Positions 53,901 to 62,900 of a stretch of DNA of 64,000 bases are shown piece by piece. Positions within the stretch are counted from its first letter, which is position 1. Each line of letters starts with the position of its first letter. The position numbers were made by a program, and so were the translations under genes. The notes beneath the pieces were generated by a model that was not told the origin of the DNA, made no database searches, and saw nothing but the letters and a program-made list of their open reading frames with translations. The DNA comes from Ardenticatenaceae bacterium (GTDB taxonomy: Bacteria > Chloroflexota > Anaerolineae > Promineifilales > Promineifilaceae): the NCBI GenBank assembly GCA_020634235.1, contig JACKCB010000001.1, positions 1,302,001 through 1,366,000 on the forward strand, written 5' to 3'.

Positions 53901-56900
53901 CGGCCAGCCTCTACCAGAACGGCCTGTTGGTGGGCAGTGGCGCGGTCACCGCCGTGCCCGCCACTACCGGCAGCCCCGCCAGCGCCCAGGCCACCAGCGG
54001 CGTCACCGTCAGCGGCACAGCCAACGGGCGGCTGGTCCTGCACGCCCCGGCCGTGGCCAATCTGGGCGGTGGCAGCCAGTTCAACTCGTTCGACTTCGCC
54101 CTGGACGCCGCCGGCAACTACACCCTGGCCCTTCAGGGGGCCACCGCCACCCTCAACGGCACACCATACAGCGGCGACCTGGAAATTGTGACCAACGCCC
54201 CGGCCCAACTAACCGGCACAGGGGCCACCGCCGTGCCCAACTTTGCCACCACGGCCGCCTTCACCCCGGCCGGGGGCGGTTTCACCATCGCCGCCGCCAC
54301 CGGCACCCTAACCGTCGGCGGCAGCGCCGTCTCCCCGGCCAACGGCTTTGCCCTGGGTAACGTCAACAGCCAGGGCACCGTCACCCCGGCCGGGAACAGC
54401 GACAACTTCAGCTTCAACGGCATCGCCGATTTCTTCCGCGTCAGCCTCAGCAGCGCCACCTCCACCACCCCGGCCGGGACATCCACCAACTTCACCGCCG
54501 CCATAGATGCCAACTTCAGCGACACCTACACCCTCACCGTCCACGCCCCCGCCGGCTGGGACGTGACCATCTCCCCGGCCGGGCAGATCACCGCCCAACC
54601 CCCCATCGGCGCCGCCGCCGACGACTACACCCTCATCGTTTCCGCCCAATCGGCCACCCACCCCGACCTCTTCGCCACCGCCCGGCACGTGGTCACCGTC
54701 ACCGCCGTAGACGGCGTCAGCGTCAGCGTCGCCCCCGATCCCACCCTCACCATCCCCTGGGGGCCAGACTACAACGTACTCAACTTCAATCCCACCATTG
54801 GCCGCCTGCAAATCCCCGACGCCGCCTTCACCGCCTCCATCCAAAACAGCTCGTCCGTTGGGCGCACCTTCAACGTAAACGTTAGCGGCCTGCCCGGCGG
54901 CTGGGCAATCTTCGGTGGGCAGCCGGGCAGCACCAGCCTCTCCCTACCCCTGGCCGCCGGCCAGACGGTACGCCTGGGCCTCTACATCTCGCCCACCCTC
55001 AGCCTGCCCCCCGTTGGCAGCACCTATCCCTTCGACATCACCGCCACGGCCGACGATAACGGCGCGGTAACGGCCACCGGCAGCGGCCTCTTCACCATGC
55101 CCGCCATCCCCTACCCGGCCGTTGCCGTTAGCCCCGCCGAGCGCTACGTGGCGGCCAACAGCAGCACGGCCATCAGCCTGACCCTCACCAACATCGGCAA
55201 CACCACGGCCGACTTCGACCTGCTCTCCACCCTGCCCGCCGCCGGCTGGACCGTCTCCACACTCCAATCCCCACTCTCCCTCGCCCCCGGCGCATCAGCC
55301 ACACAGCCCGTCACCATCACAGTGACCACTGGCGACCCCGGGGTCGATTACCCCGTAGGCTTTGGCGCGGTCGCCCCCACCCTGCCCTATACGCCAACGA
55401 CAGCCATAGACCTCTACGTGGTCAGCCCCTTCACCGAACCCATCTTCCGGGCAGCCACCTGCAACCTGGACAGTGACGTCCTGGCGGGAGCCATCATTGG
55501 GCTGGCCGTGGCCGTGGACGAGTTGGCCGCTTCCTGCACTGCCGGAAGCTGCAACCTGGCCCTGCGCGATGCCGTGGTCGCCGCCGCGCAGGGCGTGGTG
55601 ACCTACGCCGAGGCCGCCTCGCCGCTGGTGACCACCGGTGCCACCGTAGAGGCTGCGGCCAATGACCTGGCAACCCAAACTGACGATGCCGCCATCGAAG
55701 CCAGCCTGGCCACCCTGGCCACGGCCGCCAGCAACTTGGGCGCCGAACTGTGCGAAATCGAGCAGCATGGCGTGTCCGCCCGCTTCACGCCCTACCTGGA
55801 TGCCATTCTGTTGGGCGGGGCAGCTAACTTCAGCCTGGACGTAACTAACCAGGGCAGCATCACCACCACCTACGCCATCACCATCACCGGCCTGCCCGGC
55901 GGTGACCTGACCTTCAACGAGGCCATCACCCCCGGCGCTACGGTCAACCTACCGGTCACACCCACCCCGGCCGGGTTGGGAACCTACGACCTCACCGCCA
56001 CCATCGTGCCCATCGCCCCCGACGTCACCGCCAATCTGGCCGCCAGCGCCACAGCCCGCCTGAACGTCGTCGACCGCTTCGTCCAGGTGACCCAGGTGGC
56101 CGCCAATCCACCTTTCGTCGATACCGGCACCAGCGCCACCGACCTGAGCGTCACCATCGCCAACGTGGCCAACGTCTCCCGGCCGGGTACGGCCCACACC
56201 ACCATCCTCGCCCCCGGCGGGGCCATCAGCTACACCGCCGATCTCCCCCTCACCGTGCTGGTCGGCGCGCCGCGCACCTACCCCCTGGCCACCGTCGACA
56301 CCTCCGGCTGGGCCAGCGGCGTCTACACCGTCGCCGTCGAACTGCGCGACGCCGGCAACAACCTGATTCCCGATGGCAGTGGCTACGGCTACTTCGCCGT
56401 GGGCCAATCGCTGGGAGCCAGCCAGGCGGTACTGCCCGCCATCGTCGCCCCCGGCACCGTCACCGTCACCACCTACCTCACCACCGAAATACTGGCCGAT
56501 ACCCTCGTCCCGCCCGCCGCCCCGGCCGGGGCCTTGTGGCCGGCCACCGGGCTGCGCAGCATCCCCACCAGCGATCTATCCCGGCCCCTGGGCGACAACC
56601 CGCCACCCGCGGACAACGGCGGCGCGCAGGAAGTCATCATCCCCACCCGGCCCTTCACCAACACCAACCCGGCCGGGGATGGCCCGGCCGGGGTCGAAAC
56701 CATCACCGGCACCATCATCCTGCGCTACGAACAAGACGAGGCCGCACTGACAGGAACGTGGCAGAACATCGGTTACGCCCAGGCCAGTAACGGCACCTAC
56801 TTACGCGCCGATGCGCCGGGCGAGACGGCCCAATTCACCTTCACCGGCACCTGGGTCCACCTCGGCTTCCTGGCCGATAGCAACAGCGGCTACGCCGAAA

Positions 56901-59900
56901 TCCTCATAGACGGCCTCAGCCAGGGTTTGGTAGACCTCTACCGCCGCGACATCACCCCCATCAGCTTCGTCTACGATGGCCTGAGCGCCGGCAGCCACAC
57001 CCTCAGCGTCGTCGCCCAGGGCGCGGCAAACCCCCTCTCCCTTAACGATTTCGTCCACCTCGACTACCTGGACGTATACAACGGCGGCAGCTACGCCGAC
57101 GGCACATCTGAGCAAAGCGACTCGCGCATCTTCCGCAGCACCGGCTGGACCAACGTCAACGACGCCAACGCCAGCGGCGGCAGCTACATGCGCAGCAACA
57201 ACGCCACCGCCTGGTTCCCCTTCACCGGCGACTCCATCACCTACCAGGCCCTGGCCTACAGCGGCGGCGGCAAGGTCAAGGTCTACATCGACGGCCTCTA
57301 CCAGACCACCCTCAACCTCTACAACCCCCTCACCTCCATCACCCGCACCCTCTCCTTCGAGGGTCTGGGGGCCGGTCCTCACGTCATGCAAGTCAGCGTC
57401 TACCGCGGCAGTGCCACCGTCGATGCCTTCCGTACCCCCGGCACCCCTCCCTTCTTCACCGAACCAACGCCCGGCAGCTTCGCCCGCTACGAAGAAGAAT
57501 ACGCCGACTTCCTCTTTAACGGGCTGCCCTACACCGCCACCGCCCGCACCTGGGCCCGCGACGACTCTGTCTTGTACAGCGAAGCAGGCGACGGCCAGGT
57601 CATCTATTCGCGCACGGCCGGCGACACAGCCAGCCTCACCTTCGACGGCACATGGGCTAGCATCGGCTTCTTCACCAAAGCCAACAGCGGCCAGGCAGAA
57701 ATCTTCCTGGATGGCGCCAGTCAGGGCGTAGTAGACCTCTACAGCAATGAAGATGACGTCACCAGCCTCACCTTTGCCGGGCTGCTCACCGGCACGCACA
57801 CCATTTCGGTAACCGTGTTAGGCACAGCCAATCCTTTGGCCAGCAACCAATACGTTTACCTGGACTACGTGGACGTGTGGGACGGCAGCCCCTTGCCAGA
57901 TGGGACCTTCGAAGAGCTAAGCGACCGTGTCCTGCGCAGCGGCGGTTGGGAAGCCGTCGCCAACGCCAGCGCCAGCGGCGGCGTCTACATCGAAACCGGC
58001 AGCGGCGAACCAACCGTCTGGTTCCCGTTCATGGGCGACAGCGTCACCTACCAGGCCTTCGACTACTTCCGCTCCGACGAAGTGAGCATCTACATCGACG
58101 AGGTCTTCCTCGGCCGTTACGATATCTACACCGGTGTCGCCCCCACCATCACCTACTCCTTCGACGACCTGGGGCCAGGGCTGCACATCCTGAAAATCCG
58201 CGACTACCGCAACGAGCCAACGCTAGACGCCTTCATCTCCCCGGCCATCTCCGCGCCAACCCCACCGCCGCCGGCGCAGGTGTTTACGCGGGTGGAGGAA
58301 GACGACGCGGCCGTGCGCTACAACGGTCTACCCTACCCCGTTGCGGCCTCCACCTGGGACCGCACCGATGAGGTCTTCCGCGCCAGCGACGGCCAATACA
58401 TCATCACCACCACCCCCGGCGATTGGGTCAGCCTGGACTTTGACGGGACCTGGGTAACGGCCGGTTTCGCCACCAACTTCCGCGGCGGGCAGGCAGAGGT
58501 CTTCATTGATGGCGTCAGCCAGGGGATTGTGGAATTGTACAGCCGCGATGATGACGTGACAGTCGTTACCTTCAACAACCTCCCCGACACGACCCATACC
58601 ATCTCTGCCACCCTGCTCACCAGCCAGCACCCCAACTCCCTTGGCCGCTGGATGATGGTGGACTACTTCGACGTGTGGAGCGGCGACCCCTTGCCTGGCG
58701 GAACCTACGAAGAAACCCATCCCCTGGTCTATCGCAGCGACGATTACGACGATTGGGACGTTTTCAGCGAGGCGGCGGCCAGCGGCGGCAGCTACATCCG
58801 CAGCGCCTTCCAGCACGACGGCACGGTCTGGTTCCCCTTCACCGGCGACAGCGTGACCTTCCTGGGGTTGGCCAACAACCGCAGCGACCGCGTGGCCATC
58901 AGCATTGACGGCATTTCCTATGGCACCTTTAACCTGTACAGCGGCACGCCGGTGACGCGCCCCATCTCTTTCGACGGCCTGGGCACCGGCCCACACCTGA
59001 TGCAGGTGCGCCTCAACCGCGACTATCTGGCAGCGGACGCCTTCATCGTGCCCGGCATCGCCCCGTTCTACGAACCGCCTGCCTACACTGGCATCGTGCG
59101 CTACGAAGAAGACGACCCGGCCCTGCTGTACAACGGCGCGTATGATTGGCGCACCCGGCCGCAATCCTGGTACGTCAACAAGAATTACACCACCGTCAGC
59201 GGCGGCTGGCACGTGGAATCGAATACGGCCGGAAACACGGTCAGCCTGACCTTCGACGGTCGTTGGGCCTCTGTTGGCTTCCGTGTGCGTAACGTCACCA
59301 GCCAGGCCGAAATCTTCATCGATGGCGCCAGCCAGGGCGTGTTCGACCTGAACAATCCCACCGAAGATGTGCGCTCCTACCAATTCCCCAACCTGATCAC
59401 CGGCACGCACACCATCTCCGTCAGCGTCGTCGCCGGCACGGTCTACTTCGACTACTTCGACGCGTGGGACGGCCAGCCCACGTCCGATGCGTTGATCAAT
59501 ACGCGACGGGGCGAAGACAACAGCCATCTCCACTACACCTCTAACCTGGAAGACGCCGCCAACGCCAACGCTATCGGGGGTGACGTGCTTGTGCCCAGCC
59601 TCTGGTACGCCGATTCCAACGTCTGGTTCTCGTTCGTTGGCGACGCCTTCACCCTTTATGGCTTCACCTACATCTATGACAGTTTGGTGGATGTGTACAT
59701 CGATGGCGTGTTGGTGGATACGCCCCAATTCAAATACCCCTATACCGAGCAGCCGCGGGCCCACCACTACACCGGTCTGGAGCCAGGCCCCCACGTCGTG
59801 CGCGTCAGCAACGTGAACAGCCTGCGCGTGGACGCTTTCCAGGCCAATCCGGCGCAGCCCGTGCCCTACCTGCCGCTGGCCGAATGGTGGGATAACACCC

Positions 59901-62900
59901 CGGCCGGGAACGGCGCGCCCTTCTTCGGTACCTTTGGCATTGCCGCCGGCATGACCGCCGGCGACCTGGACGGCGACGGCAGCGTGGAAATCATCGTCTC
60001 CGGCGACGACGTGATCAACTTTGGCACATTGTTCGTCTTTCGTGGCGATGGCGGCGACACCGGCGACGGCGATCCCATCCTCTGGAGTCACAACTTTGGC
60101 GGCGGCGTCTACCGCACCTGGGTCAGCTCCCCCGCCCTGGCCGAGTTGGACGGGCAGCCGGGCGCGGAGGTCGTCGTCGCCGCCGGAGATGAGCTGTGGG
60201 CCTTCCACGCCGATGGCAGCACATACTGGAACGTGCCCACCGCCAACATCTTCGAAACCCTATCCGCCCCGGCCATTGGCAACCTCGATCTGGACCCCGA
60301 ACCGGAAATCGTCGCCAATTTGGGCGGCACAGTGGAAGTGCGCGAGCATGATGGCACGCTGGCCTGGAGCACCGCCGTGCCACCCTATGCCAATCCCCCC
60401 GTCCTGGCCGACCTGACCGGCGACGGCCTGCTCGACCTCATCCTCACCGGCTGGGACGATGACGTGTGGGTGTACGATTACAACGACGGCACGCCGCAGT
60501 TGGTCTGGACGGCCGTGCTGACCTCTTCGATGGCCGGGACCTTTGGCGCCCCGGCCGTGGCCGACATTGACGGCGACGGCAGCCCCGAAGTGATGGTCTC
60601 ACATTATGGCGCGTTGACCGCCTTCAATGGCGAAGACGGCTCGGTACTGTGGACGACACCGCTCGACCCCGGCAATCCCGGCGGCGTTTCCGTGGCCGAT
60701 TTGGACGGGGACGGCGAAATAAACATCCTCACGGGGATGCGCTATGAGTTCGAGACCAATCGCTTTGGCATGATCTACGCCCTCAACCCGGACGGCTCGC
60801 TGCTGTGGAGCGCCATCGCCGAAGACAGCAGCTCCGCCAACAACGCCTCCGTCCTCGACCTGAACGGCGATGGCGCATATGAGGTGGCCTGGAATGGCAA
60901 GGAGCAGGGTTTCACCATCTACAACGGCGCAGACGGCACAATCCTCTTCAATGAACCGCTGGCAAACTCGGCCACCGGCACCGACTACCCGCTCTTTGTA
61001 GACGTGGACGGGGACAGCAATGCAGAAGTGGTTGTGCCCACCATTCGCGGCCTGGTGGTCTTTGGGCAGGATGGCGTGTGGGGCGAGGCCCGGCCGTTGT
61101 GGAACCAGCACAGCTACCACATCACCAACGTCAACGACGACCTGACCGTGCCCTTCAGCGAGGCCAATAGTTGGCAGGTACACAACACCTACCGCACCCA
61201 AACCAACCTGGTCAACCCGCTGCCCAACTTCAGCGTCAACCTGACGCACACGGTGGGCATCAGCGGCGTCACCGTCCTCACCGGCACCTTCTCAGCGCCG
61301 CCCACCACCGCCGCCGATCCGCTCTACGGCTGGGCCTACAGCCAGACCTGGGCGGAGACGGTGGCCGGCCGCAGCTTTGCCAGCCAGCTTAGCGATCTCC
61401 AACCGGGTGAAACCCGCCTCGTTGCCCAGGGGACAGAAGTGGTCTACACCCTGCCCAGCGGCAGCAGCCGCCTCACCCTGCCACCGCTCTACGTCAGCGT
61501 GCCCCACATCATCAGCGTTGCCCCGTTCTCGCAAACGGTAGGCACCGGCGGCACCGCCGTGTACGACCTGCTGCTCAGCAACCCGGCCGGGACCAGCGAC
61601 ACCTACACCCTCACCGTGGCCGGGCTGCCCGCCAGTTGGATCAGCCTGCCCACCAGCGTGAACCTGGCCGCCAACAGCAGCCTCACCCTGCCCCTCACCA
61701 TCACCACCCCGGCCGGGACCAACCCCGCCAGCCTCGACTTCGCCGTCGACGTCCAAAACCAGACCGGCGGCACCGACCAGGCCACGGCCAACCTCACCCT
61801 CATCAACACCCTGGCCCTGAGCATCAGCCCGGCCGGGCAAGAGACCACCGCCGGCACCCCCCTCACCTACACCCTCACCATCAGCAACAACGACAGCCTG
61901 GCCCGCACCTACGACCTGAGCGCCAGCGGCCTGGCCAGCGTCAGCCTGCCCCCCAGCGTCACCGTACCCGCCGGCAGCAGCCAATCCCTGCCCATCCAGG
62001 TCAGCGCCGCCAACAGCGGCCCCCACCCCTTTACCGTGCGCGCCGCCCACAGCAGCGCCGCCGCCGAAGCCAGCGCCGTGCACAGCGCCACCGGCCGCTG
62101 GCAGGTAGCCCTGGCTCTGGACGCCAACAGCAGCACCGGTGGCCCCGGCACGCCGGCCGGCTATGTCCTCAGCGTCAGCAACCTGGGTGACACCATCGAC
62201 AGCTACAGCCTGACCGTCGACCTCCCGGCCGGGTGGCAATACACCCTGGACGCCAACGGCAGCGAAACCGACAGCGTCACCCTCACCCCCGCCCCCTTCA
62301 ACAGCGCCGAACTGCAACTGCTGGTGACGCCGCCCGTGGGCACCGCTCCCGGCAGCTACCCCTTCAGCGCCACGGCCCAATCACAGACCCGGCCGGGGAT
62401 CACCACCACCGTCACCGCCACCCTGGAACTCCTCAACCGCGGCGTCCAGGTCACCCTCGACCCCGCCGAAACCACCCTCGACCCCACTAGCGGCGGCACC
62501 TGGCAGGTCACCATCACCAACACCGGCAGCATCGCCGACAGCTACGTGCTAACCACCACCGGCATTCTCCTCAACGCCGAGTTTGCCACCAACCCCGTAA
62601 CCCTGAACCCCGGCCAGGCCACTACTGTCGCCCTTAGCGCCAGCCAGTTCGCCTTCGCCCTGCCACAGCGCTATCCCTTCGCCGTTGCCGCCATCTCCCA
62701 GAGCGACAACCGCGTCGCCAACGAAGCTCAGGGCGGCGTGACCTTTACGCCTTTCCAGGCCGTGCAGGTGGGCTGGCAACCCCCGGCCCAAACGGTGTCC
62801 AATACCCTGTCCGCCAGCTTGCTCATGGTTATCACCAACACCGGCAACATCAACACCAACTACCAGTTCAGCCTGGACATGCCCGGCCTCAGCGGCCAAC

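Larger units (their letters stand above)
471..62398. repeat. Dispersed palindrome CCCGGCCGGG, about 110 exact copies
   Basis: A manual scan finds about 110 exact copies across the window (about one per 580 bp); often a further C and G extends it to CCCCGGCCGGGG. Copies occur on coding regions of both strands in all three phases, encoding P-A-G, P-G-R or R-P-G, and in intergenic DNA. A random sequence of this composition would have about one copy. The count is by eye and may be off by several. There are notable gaps at 13334-18449, 36231-38337, 56694-59898 and 62399-64000. Confidence 0.9.

Noticed and set aside
58328..60208. 626-codon minus-strand frame antisense to the giant gene
   Set aside because: Val/Gly/His-rich antisense shadow; the plus-strand frame is continuous and has clear domains with DxDxDG loops.
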